Assembly (NCBI GenBank): GCA_963575745.1
Contig: CAUYUJ010021693.1
Span: 444,768 to 508,767, forward strand
Origin: Prorocentrum cordatum
Taxonomy: Eukaryota > Sar > Dinophyceae > Prorocentrales > Prorocentraceae
Reading direction: 5' to 3'
DNA: 64,000 nucleotides
The notes below the pieces were generated by a model. It ran no database searches. It was given only the letters and a program-made list of their open reading frames with translations, and was not told where the DNA came from. Of this stretch, positions 1 to 8,817 are shown one piece after another. Each line of letters starts with the position of its first letter. The first letter of the stretch is position 1. The translations under genes were made by a program, and so were the position numbers.

Positions 1-2060
1 GAAACCAGCTTCGCCGCTCGTGGTAACCTCGACGGCTCCACCGGCCGATACTGCCGCGAGCAGGTATTCTCCGGGCTGAAGGGCAGTCTCGTAGTCCCGC
101 AGGCCTTCTCCATGAAACTCATTGGATACCGTGTTGGGCGCACTCCTGCTCATTGCCCTGGCGTTGTCCCGTAGCCAGTCGTCTGTGATGACAGGTGGGG
201 CGGCCCTGGTGTTGGCTGGGTGCGAGGTACCATTCGGGCCGTCTGGTAGTGGCCAGAGCCGAGTTACTATCTGCGCATTCGCCGAGCCGACAGCGGCTGA
301 GTAGAGCCGGGGCGTGCTGTGCCCAGGGAGCCACGCATCTGGGCGCATGCTACGAAGGCGAACTTCTCCAAGCTGAGCCCCGTGCCTATCCATCGTGGTG
401 ATCTCGAGCATTTGGGGCTGAATGGCGCGCCTGGGGGCTTGTCGGACGGAGGTGCTGGCCAGGGCGTCCACGTGCTCCTGCTGCTGTCTGGATACCGCGG
501 CCGCTCTGCGCATGGGATCCCTGCTTGGCGTCGCGGGGGAGATCCTGATAGTCTGGGCTCCGGTCACTATGCAGCTGGTGCCTACAAAGGCAGCTGCCAT
601 GGCGTCTGCCGCCGCCAGGCGTATGCGGACTTGTGTCATGTACCTGTAGTCAGAGACGTCTGGGAACCAGGCGTACACAGTGGAGACTTGTTCGACAGTG
701 TCAGGTCCGGTGGTGGCCTCTACGGCTTGCATGACGTCAGCCGGCCGTGTTTGTCCCATGTCTGCAAGGTTCCACCGCAGGTGGAAGCCATCCTCGGGGT
801 CCGAGAGGCGCACGAATGAGGGTCCACCATCCCAGGGTCCTTCCAGGAGGATGCGGCGTGGTCCTAGTGCTGGCGAGGAGGATCCGTCTCCAAATATACG
901 CGGGAGCTCGTCACGGAGGTGCCTCAGGACAGGGGCGGCGATCCTTTCTGGAGTAGCGAGAAGGAGAAGCCCTGTCCCGCAAATTCCCACTCTGTGTCCC
1001 ATGGCCCCGGCTGTCGCAGAAACAATGGAGTGGGCTAAGCATATTGCTCTGGGGGGAACTGGGATGTGTACTGAGTCACTCGTCTCGTGGGTTCTCCAGA
1101 TGCACGCCGTCTGGTGGGCCAGCGTGGTAATTTGAGCTGCCGCCTGTAAGTTGTCCAAAAGGGCACGTAGGCCGCCCTCTCCTGTCATAGGCCTTGCTGC
1201 CCGACAGCGAAGTACATCATGGAAGAGCATCTCGAGTCCGTGGTGCCTTAGAAGTTCGTCTCTGGGGAGCTGTACTCTCGTGGTGACCCACTCGGCCGTG
1301 ATCATACCGTTGCAGGATTGTCTTAGTTCTTCCTTCCACCGCATGATCTGCGCGACGACGCCGTCGTTGCCGCTCTCGGGGGTTAGGATGTGTAGAGCGT
1401 CGGAGGTGCCCCCGGATCTCCCTCCCCAGTGTACGACTATTGACGGGGGCAGAATGGTGCGAAGTGTCCTGCCTGCTATGTCAAACTGCGCCGCGAAAAG
1501 CTGTTGCATTGGTGGGCTGGGCTTGCCGGTTCGGTAGGGGTAACCGATCGGGACGAGGTGAGTGAACTAGCTGGTCGCTCTGTACCCCCACTGCGCTTTC
1601 GGGTCCGGTCCCCCGGGGGATGGCACTCCCTCGGTGGCCAGGGCGAGAACGCAGCACGGGCATCCCGCTGCAGAAGCTGCCGCCAGGGCAGCGTCCATCT
1701 GTGCAGCTTGCGCGTCAACCATGAGGATCGTTGGGACGGCGCTCCCAGGAGGCTGGTCTCTGCGTTCCGTGACCAAGGCTTTGATCTGCTCCCAGGCGTC
1801 GGGGCCTGCGAGGGCAAACGTGACTCCGGTCTCATCGGCTACTCGATCACCGACGTACGCAGTTCTGGAGATTACCAGATCGGCTGCAATGTCCCGGACC
1901 GCCGTGGTTAGCAGTCCCACAGGGAACCGCATAGGTCCTCTCCTCCTGGGTTCGTCCTCTGGTGGATTCCGTCCGAGAAGTAGGGCCCATCTTCCGAAGG
2001 TGATCCTCGGAGCTTGTCGTATCCTGTCTGCCCTGCTGGTGGGGCCGATGGGGTGGCGGT
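1..2060 (-). CDS. C-terminal part of giant unrecognised ORF, open to window edge
   Basis: On the minus strand the frame whose codons end at position 1 is open from about 2190 to the left edge, apart from one TAG at 1567-1569. I read the 506 codons from about 1519 to 1 line by line and found no other stop. The composition looks like a globular protein (mixed hydrophobic, Arg/Asp/Glu, few simple runs). I do not recognise the family. The frame differs by +1 from the upstream RING-bearing segment; the switch lies between about 1940 and 2060. The true C-terminus is outside the window. Coding character is well supported by length and composition; function is unknown. It may be a large lineage-specific gene or part of an unrecognised mobile or virus-like element. 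Confidence 0.65.
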
Positions 2061-2530
2061 GGCGGCGGCGATCCAGGGCTCTGCGAGCTGTTCTGCGTGT
2101 CATCGGGGTTCGCGCCGTCTCCACCGTCGGGCGGGGTTCCGTCCACGTCCATCGGGGCCTGTTCCATCTCCAAGGCAGCCCTCCTCCCGCTCACATTCTC
2201 GTTGATCCTGCGCATGTCCGACAGCGTGACATATGTATGGGGCCGTCGAATAGAGAGCGTCTGCGCTCTGAGGCAGTCCAGGCCTGGGGCCAGGTGCCTG
2301 ACGACCTCGGCTAGTTCGTAGAGACCCAGGAAAGGCTGCAGCGGGGCTAGGGCACCGTCACGGAGTTGCAGCAGGTCTGGTGGTACCGCCACGGCGGCGG
2401 CATCAGCGTCGCAGACTCGCCCTGGCAGCCTTACGGTGATGCTACCCCTGTCGTTGGAGCGGCAGTTAGGGCAGTTTACTGGGAAACATCTTCCGTAGGA
2501 GTGGGCCTGCGTCGGCTGGCTCACCCTCCA
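1940..2530 (-). CDS. RING-like C-terminal half and linker of the giant ORF
   Basis: This continues in the frame of the 2531-5605 segment, immediately after an in-frame TAG. It supplies the last zinc-ligand pair of a RING-like finger (CPNC, after GRCFPV). A hydrophobic stretch and an acidic/proline linker with a PMDVDG motif and a run of prolines follow. The preceding segment ends with CMIC and CGHLFRAEC, so the finger straddles the TAG at 2531-2533. One ligand is changed: the usual His of CGH-x-FH is Arg here (CGHLFR). Downstream, the reading frame must shift +1 to join the long frame that reaches the window edge. RING fingers usually bind E2 ubiquitin-conjugating enzymes; with a changed ligand and a stop inside the motif, activity is doubtful. 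Confidence 0.5.
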
Positions 2531-5500
2531 CTAGCTCAGACATTCGGCGCGGAACAAGTGACCGCACGGCATCAGGACTTCTGCAATGCCCAGGATGTTT
2601 TCGCTGCAGATCATGCATAGGGGAGTTCCTACGTCCAGGTCCCAAGGGGGGACCTCTACAGCGTCCATGTTCTCAGGGGGGAGTCTGGCATTGTCTCCGG
2701 GGGGATGGCCAATCTGGGCAAGGCCGTCCCCCAGGCTCTCGATGAGCGCTCTGGCGGAGACACTAGCGTCAAGATGCGTCAGGCTGGCCGCCTCGCCGAG
2801 GTGACGAATGAGGGCTTGGATCTGCAGGTTACTGAGCTCAGAGTATGGCGCTAGATTGGCCCCTTGCACCTCCCTGCGGAGACAGGTAGCCACGTCTTCC
2901 GGTGTGTGCATCTCGGCTCTCGTCATCCAACGGTGGAGTACGTCGTAAGGCCGGGAGTCCACCGCTCGCACAGTCAGCACTGGCCTCAGGAGGGGGAAGT
3001 AGTGTGGCGCCAGGCAGAGCCACAGGGCTCTGGAGATCCAGGGGCCTGGTTGCCGATTTGCTCTGTGGTCTGACAGCATGCTCTGAGCCAGGTACTGTGC
3101 CTGATCGCCATTGACGGAAGTCCTTCCTTCTGGGGCGGGCATGGTCCCTCTGCCTGCCCCCTCCTCGTCTCGCTGTCTGGCGTCAAGTGTGCGGATGAGC
3201 CTGTCCAGGTGCTCTTCTCTCGTGCTGCCTGGTGGTAGTCTGCCCTGAGGGATAGCAGCGTTTGCTCGGTTGAGCAACTGTCGTATGTCCGCGTGCCAAG
3301 GCGTGGTTGTGCTCGCGGCTTCCGCAGTAGCGGCCTCTGCTCCAGGGCGCGCCCTTTCTTCGTGCGTGGGCCAAGGATTTCTTGGATTCGATCTCTGCTC
3401 GGTCTTGGCCTGCTCCGCTCGCAACCTCGCTCCGGCCTCTACTGCCTGCCGATCCCCTGGCGGGGTGGCGGTCTGAGGGGAACCATTCGCGTCGAGGTGC
3501 AACATCATTCGTTCCTGCAGCAGTGGCGCAATGTAGCTGCCCACTTCGGGTGCCTCGAGCGTGGACCCGGTGGCCCTGGAAGATGTGTCTGCTTCTGAAA
3601 CAAGGACTACCTGGGCGTCCCTGTATGAGAAGACGCCTCGCGCTCTCCACCATGTGGCTGCCTGGTTGGTGATGTTAGTACTGATATTAGTGGTCCTAAA
3701 TGCCTGCTCGAGCGCGCTCCGGCCCCTGTCCGCAGCAGCGCCCCATATGAAGGGGGCCAGGATGCTACTCCACCGCATGCCTGGGGTGACGGAGTTACTG
3801 GCCACCATCCTCCTGATTCGCCGCACTTCTTCGACGAAAGCTTCTCGCTGGGAACGCTCCGCGTGGGATAGGTCCTGCACGGGGTCTGGGGGAGGTCTGC
3901 GGGGGGCTGTCACTCTGCCCCCCTCTCCGCCAGTGGGGCCTCTCCCGTCGCGCCAGGGGTTGTCTACATCCATGGGGGAGTGTCCACCGCTGGGACGTTC
4001 AGCACGCTCGTGGTCACGGGCGACACTGTCTGACTCTAGGCGCCGGATAACGGCGTCTGTGACAAGGTTTCCCAGGGGGGTACCTTGCCCCATCTGGGCA
4101 TGTATTGGGCGCCAGTCGGTGCGTGCTGCTGCCTGTAGCGCACCTCTCATAACCTCGGCTGCCTGGGAGTGTGGACTGTCTCTGTTGTGCCACCAGCGTC
4201 TGCTGAAAACCATGCCGTCTCGTGCGTCGCTTATGGCTCGATCCAGGTGGTCCCCGCCGATGGTGGCGCTTAGCCAGCGGAGATCGTCCAGGTGTGCCAC
4301 GGTGTTTGGTCCTATCGCGCCAGTCGCGGTTGTCCTACTCGATGGGGGGCCCCTCCAGTGCGATGGTGGGTACGTGCTCGGGTCATCGTGATAGAGCTGC
4401 GGGGGGAACCAGCCATCTAGTCGTCCCTCTGGGCAGGTCCTGAGGACGCGGCGTATTTTCTGGCAGACATTCAGGGCCCAGGAGTCTGGCGCGGAGCAGA
4501 GTAAGGCAAGGGAGACCGTTGCTGTGCGAAGTTGCCAATCGCCTCCAAAGTCTTCGAGGCCTACGGTGCCTTCGTAAGCCCAGATTTCAGCCAGGCCTGA
4601 GGCTTGGGCCACCATATGTCTCCAGGCTCCCAGGAGTTCGCCCACGAGCCAGGTCGGGGTGAAGTCGGAGGGGCCAGGTTGGGCTGGGAAGTAGAGATGC
4701 TCTGCGACTGGGGCGTGCCGCATACCCGCTCTGACAAGCTGCAACAACAAGATGGTGTCCAGAAGGTCGAGCGCGTGCCTGTTGAGTGGCTGTTCCGGGT
4801 CTGCGTCTGGGTGACCCTGCGGGAGGTCGCCTGATTGCCGCTCGCCCTGGTTGTAGCTCCATGGGTTAGCCAACCTGTGGCAAGTGATGCAGTGTCGTCC
4901 AGTGGGGTCTCGGAACATCCGAGAACCGCAGAAGTCGCATCGTTGGGTTGGGCAGAAGAAGTCCTGCAGCAGTAGTCGATGCGCTGTGGTGGACCAGGGC
5001 CATGCGTTGTCGTTACTGTCGCCCCCTTGGATCGGTACCCCAGGGATGCCCATTGAGCCGGCAGTTACTCCTGTAAGGGCGGGCTCTACCCATGGTACTG
5101 GGCCTCTGCCTGCTTGTCGTCTCGAGTGTACGTCGTCCCCAACCCGTCCAAGATTGCCCCTCCTGATGGCCCACTGTCTGATGTCCCCATGGTCCGGAAA
5201 GTGAACTATGTTCTGTCCGCGCTCATGAATTATGACTCTATGTGCATACTCCCTGGTTTCGTCGCCCATGGGGTCCTGGGTCCCGTCTGGTCGGTTGGGG
5301 CCGCTACTATGCGGGGGCACTGCGTCATCGGGAGACCTGGTGGGCATGAGCATCCTGTCTGTGTCGAATCCACTCGGGAGCTCCATGCCTATGTCGCAGT
5401 AGTGCGCTGCAGCGGCCATGGCCACGTATTCGAGACGCGCTAGTTGCCTTTCTGCCACGGAGGGATCATCGGCGTCCAATCTTTCCCTCCTTATACTGGG

Positions 5501-5605
5501 GTCATGGGTGATGCTCGCAAAGCGAGAGGCGAGGACCTGTAACGAGTCTGGTTGCACACCCCCGAGGCGCCCTTCGTAATCTCCTCCCGTGACAGACCAA
5601 ACGAG
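2531..5605 (-). CDS. Central ~1,020 codons of the giant ORF, zinc ribbon plus split RING
   Basis: One uninterrupted minus-strand frame runs between TAG codons at 5606-5608 and 2531-2533. There is no ATG at its head and the frame continues upstream, so this is an internal segment rather than a separate gene. About 200 residues in (about 4873-4941) there is a zinc-ribbon pattern C-x2-C-x12-C-x2-C (CDFC ... CITC). The middle is mixed hydrophilic with an SPMDVDNPW motif that recurs downstream as PMDVDG. The end carries the first part of a RING-like finger, CMIC and CGHLFRAEC. No catalytic domain is recognised. The combination suggests a nucleic-acid- or protein-binding scaffold, but that is inference. 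Confidence 0.65.
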   Translation of the reverse strand, partial: LVWSVTGGDYEGRLGGVQPDSLQVLASRFASITHDPSIRRERLDADDPSVAERQLARLEYVAMAAAAHYCDIGMELPSGFDTDRMLMPTRSPDDAVPPHSSGPNRPDGTQDPMGDETREYAHRVIIHERGQNIVHFPDHGDIRQWAIRRGNLGRVGDDVHSRRQAGRGPVPWVEPALTGVTAGSMGIPGVPIQGGDSNDNAWPWSTTAHRLLLQDFFCPTQRCDFCGSRMFRDPTGRHCITCHRLANPWSYNQGERQSGDLPQGHPDADPEQPLNRHALDLLDTILLLQLVRAGMRHAPVAEHLYFPAQPGPSDFTPTWLVGELLGAWRHMVAQASGLAEIWAYEGTVGLEDFGGDWQLRTATVSLALLCSAPDSWALNVCQKIRRVLRTCPEGRLDGWFPPQLYHDDPSTYPPSHWRGPPSSRTTATGAIGPNTVAHLDDLRWLSATIGGDHLDRAISDARDGMVFSRRWWHNRDSPHSQAAEVMRGALQAAARTDWRPIHAQMGQGTPLGNLVTDAVIRRLESDSVARDHERAERPSGGHSPMDVDNPWRDGRGPTGGEGGRVTAPRRPPPDPVQDLSHAERSQREAFVEEVRRIRRMVASNSVTPGMRWSSILAPFIWGAAADRGRSALEQAFRTTNISTNITNQAATWWRARGVFSYRDAQVVLVSEADTSSRATGSTLEAPEVGSYIAPLLQERMMLHLDANGSPQTATPPGDRQAVEAGARLRAEQAKTEQRSNPRNPWPTHEERARPGAEAATAEAASTTTPWHADIRQLLNRANAAIPQGRLPPGSTREEHLDRLIRTLDARQRDEEGAGRGTMPAPEGRTSVNGDQAQYLAQSMLSDHRANRQPGPWISRALWLCLAPHYFPLLRPVLTVRAVDSRPYDVLHRWMTRAEMHTPEDVATCLRREVQGANLAPYSELSNLQIQALIRHLGEAASLTHLDASVSARALIESLGDGLAQIGHPPGDNARLPPENMDAVEVPPWDLDVGTPLCMICSENILGIAEVLMPCGHLFRAECLS

Positions 5606-6660
5606 CTAGGATAGGTCCAGGATGGCGAGGGTTCGGGCCGAGGTGGCTCGTTGCGAACCGAGCCCAGGGAGGAGGGCTTCTGCTGGAGCCGCACGCAAGG
5701 GGCTGCCTGCTCGTATGCCTGGGTGACCAGGGCGATGCCCCCTCCACGCGTGGTGCGTGAGGAGCTCCAGGTTACTGGTCTCGCGCGGTGTCCTCGGTGC
5801 CCCTCGATCGGGGATCTCGCGCCAGGGGCCGTCGATACGCGCTAGGTGGCGGCGGAGTGCGTCCATGGTGCCCCCCCCTGCCAGTGACCCTGGCGTCCGC
5901 CACGCGCGGCCCACGCGCGGGTCCGTCCGCCTCCCGGCTGGCTGCCCAGTCAGCGTTCGTATGTCCTGTGGCGTCCAACCATCCAGCGTGGAGGTCGGTA
6001 GCGTACTGCCCTCTGTCTCTCTGGGCTTGGCTGGGGCCCTCAGCTTCCGAGGGGGCGGTCTGGTTTTCCCTCCGCAGTTCTTCCTCCAGGGCAAGGTCGG
6101 GGGAAGGGTGGGAGGGCGGGTCGGGCATGAAGGGAGCTCTGGGAGCAGCGCATCTCAACGCGAAAGGGGGGCCGTTGGCCGTTCTGATGAGGGCCCCCCG
6201 CCCCCGACCCTTAGACGGGTCTTCACGGCCGCGGCCAACGCCGCACGGGGGGCCATCTGGATGCTCAAGCCCACGGGGTGGGTCGGGAGGGGAAAAGATG
6301 GGAGAGGAGCAGGTGGGCGAGGGAAGGGGGACGCGAGGCGATCCCGCGACAACGATCGGAGGTCCGATGCGATCGATCCGATCGACCAGGGAACCTGTCC
6401 CGACGGCGGGGTCAGCAGAGACCACGTTGGCGTTGGGCGCGTGAGGCCGTCCCATGGGCAACCCCGTCGTCGTTCCCAGGGAAGGTCGGTTACGGTCGGT
6501 CGTCTCAGCAGAAGGGCGCGCCTCTCTGCGGCCACTGCTGCCAGGCCCACCCGTCTCTGGCGTTAAGCCAGTTGCCACGTTACGGAGCAGACCTCGGGCG
6601 CTGGCGGAAGCACGCGGCCCCCTCACGTCCTGACCAAGGCGCACCCCCTTAAATTCCCGG
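5606..6660 (-). CDS. N-terminal region of the giant ORF, frameshifted, start uncertain
   Basis: Upstream of the TAG at 5606-5608 the same frame reads through motifs such as STLDGWTPQDIRTLTGQ and MDALRRHLARIDGPWREIP up to about 6030. Further upstream the sensible frame is another one, containing LALEEELRRENQTAPSEAEG and a Pro/Arg/Gly-rich stretch, so a +1 change or one-base indel lies at about 6000-6090. Beyond about 6660 the sequence becomes poly-G/poly-C with no convincing start. The first Met cannot be fixed; candidates lie in the Pro-rich part near 6450. The segment directly follows the 3' end of the retroelement at 6.8-11.7 kb in the same orientation. Confidence 0.45.
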
Positions 6661-6780
6661 TTCCCCGGGCCACTCCCTCCAGCGGCGCCCTCGCGCCCGG
6701 CCCCCCCACCTGCGCCTGAACGGGGGGGCGGGCAGGGGGAGGGAAGGAGGTGGGGAGGGAGGGGGGGGGAGGAAGATGGA
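6661..6780. repeat. G/C homopolymer-rich spacer
   Basis: This short stretch holds long C and G runs (a seven-C run, then a G-rich purine tract with nine consecutive G). It separates the retroelement 3' end from the giant ORF and contains no gene. The G-rich strand has spaced G-runs that could form quadruplexes. Confidence 0.6.
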
Positions 6781-6805
6781 CGATGACATGGATGATGCAT
6801 TTGCA

Positions 6806-6841
6806 GGCGCATGCGGGCATTAGTGCCAGTATGCATGCGCC
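6806..6841 (-). terminator. Nested hairpin just downstream of the pol stop
   Basis: Perfect 9-bp outer arms (GGCGCATGC and GCATGCGCC) enclose an inner GGCA-TTAG-TGCC stem-loop. The structure begins about 48 nt after the TGA that ends the polyprotein on the minus strand, so in the element's RNA it would lie in the 3' untranslated region. Its role (3'-end formation, reverse-transcriptase recognition, or none) is inference. Confidence 0.45.
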
Positions 6842-6888
6842 GCGGCGGAAGGACGGCCAGTGCCACTCCCCGCCACCACTGACCGTAG

Positions 6889-7809
6889 TCAGGCAAGCAA
6901 CTGAGACCTCAGTGCTGCGATCAGTCCACGCGGCAGTTGGCAATATTCCACGTGGGACCAGGGGCCCTGCATGCGCCCCCGGCTTAGGCCGTCAACTGGG
7001 TTGGAGTGGCTTCCTACCTTGTCAACCCACAGCAGAGATTTGATTTCTGCCACCCGCCGCCAGGTGTATCCCACGACGACGTTGCCAGCATGTACCCGCG
7101 AAGATCCTTTGATCAAGCAGTGTTTGGCACCCTCATTGTCTGTAAAATGAAGCCACAGCTCGCCTTCCAACAAATGCCACCACTGGGCAATGACCATCAG
7201 AGGGCCAGCCGCCTCAATGGAGAAAATGTCGTGCAACTCTTCGCTCGGGAGGCTGTTCGCTTTGGCAGTCGACCAAAGCAAGCGAACCTCACGTGGCACG
7301 CGCAGGAAAGCAGCGACAGGGCGCGAGTTGGAACAGTGCCGCAGCGCTACCCCAACCCCCGCGCCGTCCCCCTCCCCGTCCGAATACGAGACCACGACGC
7401 GCCGGGAAGACAATGCAACCGGAACGACCCTAACTGGAAGGTCGCGTAAAACCTGCAGCCACCATTTGATGCAGGACACGAGTTGCAGATTCAAGGACGC
7501 GCGCCCGACTTCATATTGTCGTCTCTTGAACGCTGTGAGCATAGCACGCCCAAAACGACCAAACATCTGGGATGTAGCGAAGCCCAACTTGCCGTACAGC
7601 TTGGCCGCCGAAGCTGGGGCCAGACGCTCCTCCTTCAATATTTGCTCCAATGCCGCGATCAAGGCACGCACCCGGTCACCCGTGACTTCCATGGTGATGC
7701 CCTCCGGCCCCAGCAAATTCAGCGCGACACCAATCACCGCGAACTGGACGGACGGAGGAGGACTCTTCCGAAGCGGCACGTCCCAACCCATGATGCTCGC
7801 AGCAGCCGT
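6889..7809 (-). CDS. Retroelement B polyprotein, connection and RNase H domain
   Basis: This is the 3' part of the polyprotein, in the same frame as the RT domain and separated from it by a TAG at 7810-7812. It begins GWDVPLRKSPPP, the usual linker between RT and RNase H in this family. An RNase H-like domain follows: YSDGEGDGAGVGVAL (first Asp), IEAAGPL (Glu), FTDNEGAKHCL (Asp) and SNPVDGLSRG (last Asp). The domain would degrade the RNA strand of the RNA-DNA hybrid during reverse transcription. The frame ends with a genuine TGA at 6889-6891. All four acidic positions are visible, so the domain looks catalytically competent. Confidence 0.8.
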   Translation of the reverse strand, partial: TAAASIMGWDVPLRKSPPPSVQFAVIGVALNLLGPEGITMEVTGDRVRALIAALEQILKEERLAPASAAKLYGKLGFATSQMFGRFGRAMLTAFKRRQYEVGRASLNLQLVSCIKWWLQVLRDLPVRVVPVALSSRRVVVSYSDGEGDGAGVGVALRHCSNSRPVAAFLRVPREVRLLWSTAKANSLPSEELHDIFSIEAAGPLMVIAQWWHLLEGELWLHFTDNEGAKHCLIKGSSRVHAGNVVVGYTWRRVAEIKSLLWVDKVGSHSNPVDGLSRGRMQGPWSHVEYCQLPRGLIAALRSQLLA

Positions 7810-8817
7810 CTACGACGTCCATGCCGAGATCGACGTCGATGCCCTTTCAATGCAAATGTCGTCGACGCAATGCGAAAGTGGAATGGCCAACAATACTGCA
7901 ACAACCTCATGGGCTGCCCAAGCAGGATAACGCGAGAAGAGCAAAGGTGTGCTGCGGCCTCCAAACAATAAAAAAAAAACAAGAAAATAGGCTGCCCTGC
8001 CACTTTCTGGATCCCACTGCACCAGAACCGTGTCCGGCACGTGCTTCGGGTCAGCGGGGATTTGCTTGAAGGCCTTGGCATTGTCAGACGGGAAGCCCGC
8101 CAAGTCCTCGCCTGGGAACGCTTCCGCGGTTGCTCTCGCCTGTACTGCCAAACTATCTGGAGACGTGGGGACGCGCGACGAAACTGTCCCGGTGGCAGAG
8201 ACTTGCTCTGAAAATTGCATGTCGTCTATGAGCCCGACATCCGGTTCCTCTGCTGCGATGCGCTGCTCCCAAACGGCCTTGCGATAAAGCAAGCACGGAT
8301 CGGAGACCGGGACGTCGGTCAGTGAGTACCAAGGCCCGGACAAGACGCCGCGAGCAAGCTCATCCTTGGATTTGCGCCGCGCCTTCATATCCAAAACTGC
8401 GTCGCCAGAGGGACATATCTTCCGCAAAATCTTCGCGTTGCGTGGATCCCTGCCGCCCCGAAACTCTTGCACTGTACAAGTCGGCTGTTTCGTCCGAGGA
8501 AGCATGCCTGGCACTGGCGGTGCCCATCCATGCATGGCAGAACCCAATAACAAGCCGGGAACTGCCACCCAATCCGGGGTGGACGCGATAAACTGGAGCT
8601 CTCGCATCAGCGCAACGTTCTTGACGAGACCGCCAGAACGCAACACCTGTTCCACGGACGGGTGCGCCATGGACAACAAGAACGCATTCTCGTCAACCAG
8701 CTCGGCGGCTAACTCGATCATGATCTTGATAACCTCCTCACGTCTCAGATGGAGCTCGCACTTGTCAGGTTGGGCTGCCAGCGCATAGGGTACCGGCGGA
8801 AATGGGGCCGGCGACAA
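7810..8817 (-). CDS. Retroelement B polyprotein, reverse transcriptase domain
   Basis: This frame lies between TAG codons at 8818-8820 and 7810-7812. RT motif A is seen as DNAKAFKQIP (catalytic Asp) and motif C as SHCVDDICIE, the counterpart of Y-x-D-D, with both Asp present. The enzyme copies element RNA into DNA. Upstream lies a helical region beginning LSPAPFPPVPYALAAQPD. There is no start codon at its head: the frame is continuous with the segment upstream except for the TAG, so it is an internal part of a polyprotein. Family placement within RTs is uncertain. Confidence 0.8.
   Translation of the reverse strand: MSPAPFPPVPYALAAQPDKCELHLRREEVIKIMIELAAELVDENAFLLSMAHPSVEQVLRSGGLVKNVALMRELQFIASTPDWVAVPGLLLGSAMHGWAPPVPGMLPRTKQPTCTVQEFRGGRDPRNAKILRKICPSGDAVLDMKARRKSKDELARGVLSGPWYSLTDVPVSDPCLLYRKAVWEQRIAAEEPDVGLIDDMQFSEQVSATGTVSSRVPTSPDSLAVQARATAEAFPGEDLAGFPSDNAKAFKQIPADPKHVPDTVLVQWDPESGRAAYFLVFFLLFGGRSTPLLFSRYPAWAAHEVVAVLLAIPLSHCVDDICIERASTSISAWTS

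Noticed and set aside
6562-6592. Possible DinoSL-like word on the minus strand (CTCCGTAACG...TGGCTTAACG)
   Set aside because: Only the two ends resemble the leader; the middle does not match, so it is not counted as a relict.
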